NCBI GenBank assembly: GCA_964391885.1
Contig: CAYMNU010000074.1
Span: 1 to 44,823 of the forward strand
Length of the DNA: 44,823 bases
Source of the DNA: CAYMNU01 sp964391885
Lineage (GTDB): Archaea > Altiarchaeota > Altiarchaeia > JAFGQM01
Reading direction: 5' to 3'
Position 1 is the stretch's first letter. Every line of letters begins with the position of its first letter. The translations under genes were made by a program, and so were the position numbers. Below are positions 16,409-23,807 of this stretch, piece after piece. A model generated the notes under the pieces. It made no database searches. It was given only the letters and a program-made list of their open reading frames with translations, and was not told where the DNA came from.

Positions 16409-17302
16409 ATGGAAAAGCCCCCCTCCGCTAGCGGGAGAACTGGAAGCGAGATGCACAACGATTTCTATCTAATGTCACTGAACCATCTGGAACACGATAT
16501 AAACATGCCTGAAAGCTATGCTTCGCGCCTTGCTTTGGCTGTTAGAAACGGGGACTCTAAAAAGGCTGAGAAAATAGGCAGGATAATGAAAAAAGAGATT
16601 GCCAGAAGGCAATCAGTCGCAAAGAAAGCGATAGAGGAACACACTCGCGAGGGCGAAGCGATAGCATTCGAAAACCCGGAACCTGCATCATTTGAAATCT
16701 TCAGAAGAGAGATGATGCAATCCCCCTCATTTGAGGCTTATTCCCAATCCCGTATCTTGGCACCTCATGTTGACGGATGGGTTTCCCGCATGTGGGAAAA
16801 CGGGATGCGCGAGAGCGCTAATTTCTATGCGGATATTGCAGAGTATGCACGAAGCCGAGGGAGGCGCATAGTCTCTCTGGAACCTCCAAGCAGGAGACTA
16901 GGCTCTTCCAGAAGAGCAGCCCTGGTTCGAGCGAGCCTAGCTTCCGGCCTCAATGAAAATATAGTAAGGCCCGAGCTCAGGGACGAGGTTCGCAGATCCA
17001 ATGAGCTCGAGGCGGCAAAATCAGATATGGCAAGGTATCTCCTGACTTTCAAGGCTGATACTGCATTCAGGAGAAAAGTGGCGCAGGAAAAGCCGGCTAT
17101 GGTAATCGCAGCCCACGGCCACGGGGTGGCTCTAGAGGGTGCGGTCACCCCCCGCAGAGGTCTCAGTTATTTTCCTAGGGTTTCTCAATCCCGCAAGCTT
17201 GAGATACAATCCATGATGCAAGAAGCCAGAGATGCTTATGCACTGGGTCGCAAAAAGCGCCTGGAGCACAAAAAAGAAGTTGCTAAAAGGCGCCATAAGT
17301 AA
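16409..17302 (+). CDS. Unknown protein in the kinase-like island, Arg/Lys-rich
   Basis: The 297-residue product is mostly helical and strongly basic, especially at the end (GRKKRLEHKKEVAKRRHK). I do not recognise it with confidence. Two hydrophobic strand-like stretches stand out: RGRRIVSLEPPS at 150-161, following a helix YADIAEYARS, and PAMVIAAHGHGVAL at 229-242. The second recalls the strand-then-His pattern of TraB/ChaN-type folds, but the matching N-terminal motif is not visible, so this is only a lead. There are no Cys residues and no transmembrane segment. It lies 45 nt after the third kinase paralogue and could be its partner or substrate. Confidence 0.65.
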   Translation: MEKPPSASGRTGSEMHNDFYLMSLNHLEHDINMPESYASRLALAVRNGDSKKAEKIGRIMKKEIARRQSVAKKAIEEHTREGEAIAFENPEPASFEIFRREMMQSPSFEAYSQSRILAPHVDGWVSRMWENGMRESANFYADIAEYARSRGRRIVSLEPPSRRLGSSRRAALVRASLASGLNENIVRPELRDEVRRSNELEAAKSDMARYLLTFKADTAFRRKVAQEKPAMVIAAHGHGVALEGAVTPRRGLSYFPRVSQSRKLEIQSMMQEARDAYALGRKKRLEHKKEVAKRRHK

Positions 17303-17313
17303 GCCTTTTAATA
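17300..17313 (+). repeat. TAAGCCTTTTAATA copy 2, stop codon plus AT-rich box
   Basis: Identical to 16361-16374 and in the same place relative to the upstream stop codon. Here the AT-rich box would precede the eS6 gene (ATG at 17373). Confidence 0.45.
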
Positions 17314-17372
17314 CCCTCCCTTTCAAATAAGACGCTGTTTCTTTTTAGAAACTTTAGACAAAATAAATTAAA

Positions 17373-18008
17373 ATGGAAGCGAAAGTAGTTGTCGGAACTA
17401 AGACCGGAAAGTCTTATAACATAGAGGTCAAGGACGACCTGGCTGCTGTTTTCGTCGGTAAGCACATTGGCGATATTGTCAATGCCACCCCCCTGGGTTT
17501 GAAGGGCTATGAGGTGAAGATAACCGGCGGATCAGACAAGCAGGGGTTCCCAATGAGGAAAGACGCACACATCATTGGTAGGACAAAGGCATTGATGTCC
17601 ACAAGGACCCAGGGTTACAGGCCCGAGGTCCCAAGCGACGGCGTAAGGCTGAGGAAGACCGTTGTAGGCAATATAATAGACGAGAGGATTTCACAGATTA
17701 ATACTCTTGTAGTCAAAGAGGGCAAAGACTCCATCGAGAAGCTCTTAGGCTTGGAGAAGCCCGAAGAAGGCGCCCCGGATGCAGAAGCCAAGCCAGCGGA
17801 TGTACCGAAGGAAGAGAAGTCGGGCGAGGGCGATAAGGCCGAAGTTCCGAAGATCGAGAAGCCTGAGGCTGCACCGAAAGAAGAGAAGCCTGAGGCTTCA
17901 CCAAAAGAGGACAAGCCCGAAGCTGCACCAAAAGAGGAAAAGCCCGCACCTGCACCCAAGGAAGAGAAACAGAGTGAAGGCGAAAAGGCCGAAGCGCCTT
18001 CTGAATGA
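17373..18008 (+). CDS. rps6e: Ribosomal protein eS6 with an acidic/proline repeat tail
   Basis: Residues 1-126 are a normal archaeal eS6 (GTKTGKSYNIEVKDD, LKGYEVKITGGSDKQGFPMRKD, VRLRKTVVGNIIDERISQIN). About 85 extra residues rich in Lys, Glu, Pro and Ala follow. At 163-198 a 9-residue unit of the form KPEAAPKEE occurs four times. Archaeal eS6 usually ends near residue 125, so the tail is an addition and probably disordered. The stop overlaps the aIF2-gamma start (ATGA at 18005-18008). The eS6-aIF2-gamma order is common in euryarchaea. Confidence 0.95.
   Translation: MEAKVVVGTKTGKSYNIEVKDDLAAVFVGKHIGDIVNATPLGLKGYEVKITGGSDKQGFPMRKDAHIIGRTKALMSTRTQGYRPEVPSDGVRLRKTVVGNIIDERISQINTLVVKEGKDSIEKLLGLEKPEEGAPDAEAKPADVPKEEKSGEGDKAEVPKIEKPEAAPKEEKPEASPKEDKPEAAPKEEKPAPAPKEEKQSEGEKAEAPSE
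17859..17966 (+). repeat. 27-bp coding tandem repeat, four copies, in eS6 tail
   Basis: Four consecutive 27-bp units encode KPEAAPKEE, KPEASPKED, KPEAAPKEE and KPAPAPKEE. Copies differ mostly by synonymous or conservative changes, so the array has been kept under some protein-level constraint rather than being a fresh duplication. Confidence 0.85.
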
Positions 18009-19219
18009 TTATGCCTCAAGCGGAGATTAACATAGGGTTGGTCGGTCATGTGGACCACGGCAAGACTACTCTTACAAAAGCATTGTCGGGGGTATGGACC
18101 GATAAGCACAGCGAAGAGATACGGAGAGGCATATCTATAAGACTGGGTTATGCGGATTCTGTTTTTTACAAATGCGAAGCTTGCAAAGAACCCAATTCCT
18201 ATTCTACCACTGAGACCTGCCCCAAATGCGGTGCCAAAGCAAAACTAACCCGGAAGGTGTCCTTCGTAGATGCCCCCGGGCACGAAACGCTGATTGCGAC
18301 GATGCTCTCAGGTTCTGCGCTTATGGATGGCGTCATACTTGTAATCTCTGCAGATGAGGAATGCCCGCAGCCCCAGACCAAGGAGCACCTTCTTGCCCTA
18401 AAGCTGATGGGCCTGAAAAATCTGGTTGTGGTTCAAAATAAAATCGATATAGTCGACAAGGAGCAGGCAAAGTCAAACAGGGAGCAAATACGCGCCTTTT
18501 TGAAGAAAATGGGTTTTGATGTCCCGATAATACCCATCGCAGCTAATTATAATGCAAATACGGATGTTCTTATTGCGGCAATAGAGGAATTCATACCCAC
18601 TCCAAAAAGGGATAATTCCAAGCCCTTGCGCATGTATATCGCACGCTCCTTTGATATCAACAGGCCCGGCGCTTCGGCAAAAGAGCTTAAAGGCGGCGTA
18701 CTCGGTGGCAGTATAGTAGAGGGCGAGGTCAAGGTGGGCGATGAAATCGAGATAAGGCCCGGAATAAAGAGAACTCGGCAGAACCAGGACCTATGGTCTC
18801 CAGTAAAAACTAAAGTCGCTGCTATATACGAAGGAGAAGAGTCTTATGACAAGGGCACTCCGGGCGGCCTCCTTGCACTGCAGACAATGCTCGATCCCTG
18901 CCTGACAAAATCAGATTCACTTTCCGGCAATGTAGCTGGTCCTGTAGGCTCATTGCCTGAGCCTTTCAAAAATCTGGACTGCAAGCTTCATCTTATAGAG
19001 CGCGAGCTTATAGACAGTGATGTATCCCTCTTACCTAACGAGCCCTTAATGCTCAGCATTGGTACTTCTGTTACCGTGGGGATTGTCCAAAAAATAAAGG
19101 GCGACGACATTTCTATGACGCTTAAGATACCCATAGTTGCATCAAAGGGCGACCGCATCGCGATATCCAAGCGCATAGACATGAAGTGGCGGCTTGTAGG
19201 GTATTGTGAGATAGTCTAG
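18005..19219 (+). CDS. eif2g: Translation initiation factor aIF2 subunit gamma
   Basis: This 404-residue GTPase delivers initiator tRNA. Visible are the P-loop GHVDHGKTTL, the zinc knuckle with CEAC and CPKC pairs, switch II DAPGHETL, and NKID as the G4 motif. The beta-barrel domain pattern GGVLGGSIVEGEVKVGDEIEIRPG follows, then the C-terminal domain. The length matches archaeal family members. A second in-frame ATG lies two codons downstream (18011), and either start is possible. Confidence 0.96.
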   Translation: MIMPQAEINIGLVGHVDHGKTTLTKALSGVWTDKHSEEIRRGISIRLGYADSVFYKCEACKEPNSYSTTETCPKCGAKAKLTRKVSFVDAPGHETLIATMLSGSALMDGVILVISADEECPQPQTKEHLLALKLMGLKNLVVVQNKIDIVDKEQAKSNREQIRAFLKKMGFDVPIIPIAANYNANTDVLIAAIEEFIPTPKRDNSKPLRMYIARSFDINRPGASAKELKGGVLGGSIVEGEVKVGDEIEIRPGIKRTRQNQDLWSPVKTKVAAIYEGEESYDKGTPGGLLALQTMLDPCLTKSDSLSGNVAGPVGSLPEPFKNLDCKLHLIERELIDSDVSLLPNEPLMLSIGTSVTVGIVQKIKGDDISMTLKIPIVASKGDRIAISKRIDMKWRLVGYCEIV

Positions 19220-19255
19220 AACAATCCATATGGTGTGAATTTACGGAAAAGCCCC

Positions 19256-20359
19256 CTAAACCCACCTCTGCAGGCTTTCCGGCTTCCTCAAACTGTTGCT
19301 CAATCCGCTCACGAGCGCGCAATACTGCCTCGGGTCCAGAGGTTTCTTGTAAACGTCTAGGAGCCCCAACTTACTCATCTTCCTTACAAAAAGCTGCCAC
19401 CTTCCGCGGGGGGCACCTCCTATGTCAAAAAGCAGCGAGAGTTCAAAGATATTAGTGCCAAAGTTGGCATAAACACTATTCAGCAAGCCCTTCTCCGATT
19501 CGCTGAGCGTTCCGAGTGCAGACTCTATATTATAGCACTCGCCCCTTTTGAATAACAGATAGGTGCGTGATATGGATGGCAAGTAAGGCTCAAGGTAAGA
19601 GCGCAGCGCAGGTATGGAAACATTGAAGTCGCGGGCGACTTTCTCTATGGTCACATACCGTTGCTCATCTATAGTGTAGAGATAATAGGATATGGCTGCA
19701 AGTATGCGGGCTGTTGAAACCTTTAGTGTTTGTCCCACCTTGTCTAATATTTCATAAGCACCCTCCGTATTTTTGCCTTGCATATATTGTCCCAACAATA
19801 TTTTTGCCCTTTCAATAGGGTCCACTGCATCGTCATGCCCTCCCACATAATCTCTGAGTGTGGATGTGGATATCCCGAATTCCCTGGCAACTTCGACAAG
19901 TGACGCGTCCCCTCCTGATTTATAACGGCTTATGTAGAGGGATGCGGCCGCAAGCGCTCCGGGGTTGATAGTATTCTTCTTCTTTTTCAAACTGCCCCCG
20001 AGACTTTCCAGGATTTTGAGCGCTTCCCGCAGATCCACTCCAAAGAGCTTGTTCTCAAGCATCTTGCTTGCAGTTTCGGCGGAATTTGCAGCAGGGCTGG
20101 TTCTAAGATACTCCCTTAGGGTTGCCGAAGATATCCTGAAACCTGCAGAGCTGTTCTCAAGAGTGCTGGCTCTCCCTTGCTTTATCAAATATATATGGGA
20201 TGATGCTGCAGCGAGTGCGCGGGGGTGGAGATAACCCTTTGTCCTTGAGAGGTCTGATGCAAGGTCTCTACATATATTCAAGACCTCATCAAGTTCTTCT
20301 TCACTGTGTTTTTCCTTTAGGTAGCGCGCCGCTCCCTTCATTGCAAAGCTCTCTGACAT
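19256..20359 (-). CDS. Protein with three TFB/cyclin-like repeats and a C-terminal extension
   Basis: The 367-residue protein has three repeats of about 87 residues, at 24-86, 111-172 and 200-257. Each contains a helix of the type ALAAASxYI and ends in a helix-turn-helix pattern VAREFGIS-TSTLRDYV (VARDFNVS-IPALRSYL in the third). This is how TFIIB/TFB cyclin repeats end, but TFB has only two, preceded by a zinc ribbon that is absent here. Residues 270-345 form a separate, possibly winged-helix, domain (LSESEKGLLNSVYANFG...). A DNA-binding or TFB-like regulatory role is inferred. It is convergent with aIF2-gamma and divergent from the winged-helix gene at 20528. A box at 20382-20393 would give a nearly leaderless mRNA. 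Confidence 0.78.
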   Translation of the reverse strand: MSESFAMKGAARYLKEKHSEEELDEVLNICRDLASDLSRTKGYLHPRALAAASSHIYLIKQGRASTLENSSAGFRISSATLREYLRTSPAANSAETASKMLENKLFGVDLREALKILESLGGSLKKKKNTINPGALAAASLYISRYKSGGDASLVEVAREFGISTSTLRDYVGGHDDAVDPIERAKILLGQYMQGKNTEGAYEILDKVGQTLKVSTARILAAISYYLYTIDEQRYVTIEKVARDFNVSIPALRSYLEPYLPSISRTYLLFKRGECYNIESALGTLSESEKGLLNSVYANFGTNIFELSLLFDIGGAPRGRWQLFVRKMSKLGLLDVYKKPLDPRQYCALVSGLSNSLRKPESLQRWV

Positions 20360-20418
20360 TTCGGGTATAATAAAAAGTTAAAGTATAAAAAGGCTAGTGA
20401 TTTCGTAGCTTTTTTAGT

Positions 20419-20430
20419 GTTTTATAAAAC
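20419..20430. promoter_or_regulatory. 12-bp palindromic AT-rich box in divergent region
   Basis: GTTTTATAAAAC is a perfect palindrome in the 168-nt gap between the triple-cyclin gene and the winged-helix gene. It contains a TATA-like core readable on both strands. It could be a promoter, a binding site or chance in AT-rich DNA. Confidence 0.3.
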
Positions 20431-20480
20431 ATATTTTCTCAAGCATTATTAATGCGCTTTTTTTGGCAAAAGACAGCCAT

Positions 20481-20510
20481 TTTTATAGACTGCGTCGTGA
20501 TTATATCACG
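20481..20510 (+). promoter_or_regulatory. TATA box plus palindromic operator candidate of winged-helix gene
   Basis: TTTTATAG begins at 20481. The interrupted palindrome CGTGAT-TAT-ATCACG occupies 20496-20510, just downstream of the box and at or just before the expected transcription start (20508-20512). A dimer bound there would block polymerase. The gene downstream encodes a coiled-coil winged-helix protein, so self-regulation is a natural reading. Confidence 0.6.
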
Positions 20511-20527
20511 ATTATTTGAGTGGAATC

Positions 20528-21010
20528 ATGACAATAGAGCAAAACAATCGGAACAAGAGCTTCTCGCCGCACAACTATACGCTGAACCTTGGCGACCAGA
20601 TGAGGGAACTCACTGAGGTAACTGAGAAGTATAAAGCAATAGCTGAAAACCCTCTAGTATTCTCACAGATATTCCTCGGCCTTAAATCAGCCATGGATAA
20701 TTTCAATTCCCTGCTCAACGACCTCAACGGCCGTCTTGAAAATATAGACAGCAGGCTCGCAACACTCGAGTCGCAGAAGAGTCATGACAAGACTATGCTT
20801 AGCAAGAAGGATCAAGAGATTCTAGACTATGTCGTGGCCAGGGAGAGCGCCACTGCCGAAGACCTTCAGAAGCATTTCAACTATCGCGGCAAGCACGCCG
20901 CATCCGCGCGCCTGCATAAGCTCTTCACAATGGGCGCCCTTGACAAGATTCACTCTGGCCGGACAGTTTATTATAGCTCTCCCAAGCCAAAACCCGGCGG
21001 CTCGATCTGA
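20528..21010 (+). CDS. Coiled-coil winged-helix DNA-binding protein
   Basis: The ATG at 20528 gives 160 residues. A TTG at 20516 would add four. A heptad-rich region at about 30-85 (SAMDNFNSLLNDLNGRLENI..., RLATLES) should form a coiled coil. It is followed by a winged-helix domain at 90-150: LSKKDQEILDYVVARE, then SATAEDLQKHF and a recognition helix HAASARLHKLFTMGALDK with a wing GRTVYYSS. This layout suits a dimeric regulator. The gene has a TATA box with a palindrome right after it. It is divergent from the triple-cyclin gene. The target is unknown apart from the likely self-operator. Confidence 0.78.
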   Translation: MTIEQNNRNKSFSPHNYTLNLGDQMRELTEVTEKYKAIAENPLVFSQIFLGLKSAMDNFNSLLNDLNGRLENIDSRLATLESQKSHDKTMLSKKDQEILDYVVARESATAEDLQKHFNYRGKHAASARLHKLFTMGALDKIHSGRTVYYSSPKPKPGGSI

Positions 21011-21320
21011 GTCGCGGCACGTCAGTGCCAAAGTCAAACCCAAGCCACAACCCCGTGCAGCAAGGTGGGATCCCGGCCGTCTGGAGGCGGTCCGAGATTT
21101 CCCTTAGCTTGCCCAATGGCAAAACCCAAGCACAAGACAGAAGCAAGCGGTTCACTTTGTGAACCGATGCCCAGGTTCACTTGCATGAACCTCGGGACCC
21201 AAGACAGAAGACTGAAGACCATCACCCTTACCACCCCCAAAGCAGGGAGAAAGACCCTGATCGCCCAACCCAAGGCGCGGCGACGCGCCGGGCCTCTACT
21301 TCTCTTCACCTTTTTTTTCA
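21011..21320 (+). ncRNA. Hairpin-rich region ending in T8, candidate structured RNA
   Basis: This is the only gap above 300 bases without a convincing protein gene (21011-21386). Perfect or near-perfect hairpins lie at 21016-21029 (GGCAC stem), 21077-21090, 21109-21122 (TTGCC stem), 21148-21166 (8-bp stem CGGTTCAC, TTT loop), 21170-21196 (AGGTTCA stem plus CCC/GGG), 21243-21259 (CAGGG stem) and 21274-21289 (6-bp stem GGCGCG with a GCGA loop). The motif ACCCAAG recurs at 21038, 21124, 21197 and 21268, and CAAGACAGAAG occurs twice. A T8 run at 21311-21318 looks like a terminator. A TATA-like TTTATTATA at about 20966-20974 could start a transcript near 20997. I looked for RNase P and SRP RNA signatures and did not find them. 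The remainder (21321-21386) holds the trpD promoter. Confidence 0.45.
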
Positions 21321-21355
21321 AATAATAAATGAATAATCAATTTCCCAAAATGATA

Positions 21356-21364
21356 CTTTTATTA
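21356..21364 (+). promoter_or_regulatory. trpD: TATA-like box of trpDCF, leaderless spacing
   Basis: CTTTTATTA is centred about 27 nt before the trpD ATG. No Shine-Dalgarno precedes the start, which fits a leaderless mRNA. No attenuator-like leader peptide is visible. Confidence 0.45.
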
Positions 21365-21386
21365 CCCTGCTGCCTCAAATTACCTT

Positions 21387-22400
21387 ATGGAAGAAGTCCT
21401 TGACAAGCTCATAGCCAAGCAGGATTTGACCAGTCCCGAGGCAGAGGATGCCATGTCTGAGATCATAAGCGGAGACCTTGGCACTGAAACCATAAAGAGA
21501 TTTCTTCTAGCCCTAAGGGAGAAGGGCGAGAGCGTCGGCGAGATAAGCGCGTTCGCACGGGTGCTTAGGGCTGCCGCGACACGAGTTGATTTGCCCGAGG
21601 CGACGCTTAAGAAACTAGTCGACACCTGCGGCTCCGGCGGCGACTTAAAGGGCAGTTTCAACATCTCAACCACGGCGGCATTCATCGTTGCGGGCGCGGG
21701 AGTCCCAGTGGCAAAACACGGCAACCGCTCAGTGTCCTCAAAAAGCGGCAGTGCCGACGTGCTTGAATCATTGGGCGTCAGGATAGATTTGGACCCTACG
21801 GGAGTCGAGCGCTGTATCGAGGAAGCGAACATAGGATTCATGTTCGCCCCAGGTTTCCACGGCGCCATGAAGCACGCTGCCGAGGCGAGGCGGGAAGTGG
21901 GCAGGACAGTATTCAACATACTCGGCCCCCTCATAAGCCCTGCGGGCGTCAAGCACCAGGTATATGGCATTTACGACCCTGGCCTCACAGAAAAGTTGGC
22001 ATATGTCCTCAAGGAACTGGGCAGCGAGCATGCGCTTGTCGTTCACGGTATGGACGGACTGGACGAGATGTCCACACTCGGCAAGACAAAAGTCTCCGAG
22101 CTGCGCAATGGGCTGGTGGAAACCTATTTTGTAGAACCCGGGGATTTTGGTCTTCCTATCGCGGCTTTGGAAGATTTGGTGGGCGGGAGCCCCAAGGAAA
22201 ATGCCCATATACTCATGGATATCCTAGAAGGCGAAAAGGGCCCGAAGCGGGATATTGCAGTTTTCAATGCAGGCGCCGCGATATATGCCTCAGACTCTGC
22301 AAAGACCCTCAAGGCCGGCATCGGGATGGCAGAGTCGAGCATAGATTCCGACGGGGCTTTGGATCGCCTGCACAGGCTTATCGAGGTTTCAAATGCTTGA
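21387..22400 (+). CDS. trpD: Anthranilate phosphoribosyltransferase
   Basis: The 337-residue enzyme joins anthranilate to PRPP in tryptophan synthesis. The PRPP-binding signature DTCGSGGD is at 79-86, followed by FNISTTAAFIVAGAGVPVAKHGNRSVSS and the second metal-binding region (GMDGLDEMS). The length is typical. The stop overlaps the trpC start by 8 nt. Confidence 0.96.
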   Translation: MEEVLDKLIAKQDLTSPEAEDAMSEIISGDLGTETIKRFLLALREKGESVGEISAFARVLRAAATRVDLPEATLKKLVDTCGSGGDLKGSFNISTTAAFIVAGAGVPVAKHGNRSVSSKSGSADVLESLGVRIDLDPTGVERCIEEANIGFMFAPGFHGAMKHAAEARREVGRTVFNILGPLISPAGVKHQVYGIYDPGLTEKLAYVLKELGSEHALVVHGMDGLDEMSTLGKTKVSELRNGLVETYFVEPGDFGLPIAALEDLVGGSPKENAHILMDILEGEKGPKRDIAVFNAGAAIYASDSAKTLKAGIGMAESSIDSDGALDRLHRLIEVSNA

Positions 22401-23139
22401 GGGAATATTGGCGCGCACGCGCACTGAGATTGAGGCAAGAAAATCCAGAATAGATTCATCCCTGTTCAAGCTTGACGGCGAGACGAGAAGCCTTAAGGTT
22501 GCGCTTTCTGGCAAAGGCAATGCGATAATCGCTGAGATAAAACCCTCTTCCCCCAGTATGGGCCGTTTGCGGGCGGTGGATGTGCCTGCTGTAGCAAGGC
22601 AGATGGAAAACGGCGGTGCAAGAGCGCTATCCGTCCTCACCGAGCCATTTTACTTCCACGGCTCTCTCGAGAACATGCGAAAAGCCAAGGATGCCTGCTC
22701 CCTGCCCGTGATGCGCAAGGACTTCATAATCGACGAGTACCAGCTTCTTGAGGCGAAGCATTACGGAGCCGATGCAGTTCTGCTCATGGTATCGGCACTG
22801 GGCGATGAGGTCAAAGGATTCTACAAAAAGGCACGCGGCCTTGGTATGGAGGCGCTTGTGGAGGTGCACGACGAAGATGAGCTGGACATTGCGCTATTAT
22901 CCGGTGCCGAGATAATAGGCATAAACAACCGAAACCTAAAGGACTTGTCCGTCGATCTGAACACCAGCAAAATTCTTTCCAAGAAAGTGCCCCCCGGCAA
23001 GATCATAGTCTCCGAGAGCGGTGTCAAATCAAGAAGCGATCTGGACTTCGTGCTGAAATACGCGGACGCTGCGCTAATCGGAAGCTCGCTGATGCTCTCG
23101 CCCAATATTGAAGCGGCGCTAAGGGGGCTTGTCAAATGA
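22393..23139 (+). CDS. trpC: Indole-3-glycerol-phosphate synthase
   Basis: The 248-residue TIM barrel closes the indole ring from carboxyphenylaminodeoxyribulose phosphate. The first catalytic Lys region is AEIKPSSPS (K50), the second is VMRKDFIID, and EVHDEDELD, INNRNLKDL and VSESGVKS complete the set of conserved strand ends. It overlaps both neighbours (8 nt with trpD, 4 nt with trpF), so the three genes form one transcript. Confidence 0.96.
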   Translation: MLEGILARTRTEIEARKSRIDSSLFKLDGETRSLKVALSGKGNAIIAEIKPSSPSMGRLRAVDVPAVARQMENGGARALSVLTEPFYFHGSLENMRKAKDACSLPVMRKDFIIDEYQLLEAKHYGADAVLLMVSALGDEVKGFYKKARGLGMEALVEVHDEDELDIALLSGAEIIGINNRNLKDLSVDLNTSKILSKKVPPGKIIVSESGVKSRSDLDFVLKYADAALIGSSLMLSPNIEAALRGLVK

Positions 23140-23807
23140 GCTGCTGTGCTTCTCCCGGGACAAAAGTCAAGATATGCGGATTGACGAATCCCGAGGATGC
23201 TCTGATGGCTCAGGATATGGGTGCAGACATGCTCGGCTTTGTCAATGCGCCACGCTCTCCGCGATATCTCACGCCCGACGAGATAGCTATGATAATAGGC
23301 GAAGTTAGCCCTTTGGTACCAACAGTCATGGTTACGCATTCGCAAGATGTCTCTGAGATAATCAATTGCTTCGACGCATCGGGGGCGGATATACTGCAAT
23401 TGCATGCGCCACTGCACCCTGAAGAATACACAGAGATAAGGGACCGGGTTCCCCAAGTCATCGCGAATGTCTCGATAGATGTCAGCTTAGGGCAAATAAG
23501 CGATGCTCTTATAGAGCGTGTATGCATTCTCTCCCAAGCTGCGGATTACATATTGTTTGACACGAAGTCGGGAAATGATATAGGGGGCACTGGAAAAATA
23601 TATAACTGGGCTATTGCAGCTGAGCTAAAAGAATATGCCGAGAAGCCTGTGATAGTCGCAGGGGGTCTCAATCCCTTTAATGTGGGCGACGCCATTAAGA
23701 AAATAAAGCCTTTTGCAGTGGACGTATCCAGCGGTGTGGAGCTTGCATTGGGGCAAAAGGATCCGCGACTGGTCGAGCCTTTCATACGCAGGGCTAAATC
23801 TCCTTGA
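23136..23807 (+). CDS. trpF: Phosphoribosylanthranilate isomerase
   Basis: The 223-residue TIM barrel follows trpC with a 4-nt overlap. Seen are the catalytic Cys in KVKICGLTNPEDA, NAPRSPRYLTP, the LQLHAP strand, and the phosphate-binding end VAGGLNPFNV...DVSSGVE with the catalytic Asp. A short Cys-containing N-terminal stretch (SCCASPGT) precedes the barrel and is unusual. The 3' end overlaps the convergent gene by 14 nt. No trpE, trpG, trpB or trpA lies in the window. Confidence 0.94.
   Translation: MSCCASPGTKVKICGLTNPEDALMAQDMGADMLGFVNAPRSPRYLTPDEIAMIIGEVSPLVPTVMVTHSQDVSEIINCFDASGADILQLHAPLHPEEYTEIRDRVPQVIANVSIDVSLGQISDALIERVCILSQAADYILFDTKSGNDIGGTGKIYNWAIAAELKEYAEKPVIVAGGLNPFNVGDAIKKIKPFAVDVSSGVELALGQKDPRLVEPFIRRAKSP

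Noticed and set aside
21011..21320. RNase P RNA or SRP RNA as identity of the structured region
   Set aside because: The length of about 300 nt fits and ACAGAA occurs, but the conserved region I sequence (GAGGAAAGUC-like), its partner strand and the SRP helix 8 motif were not found on either strand.
21065..21325. 86-residue plus-strand open frame in the hairpin-rich region
   Set aside because: The product is an odd Lys/Arg/Thr/Pro mix ending in a run of Phe coded by the T8 tract, and its bases are better explained by hairpins and repeats. A short real peptide cannot be fully excluded.
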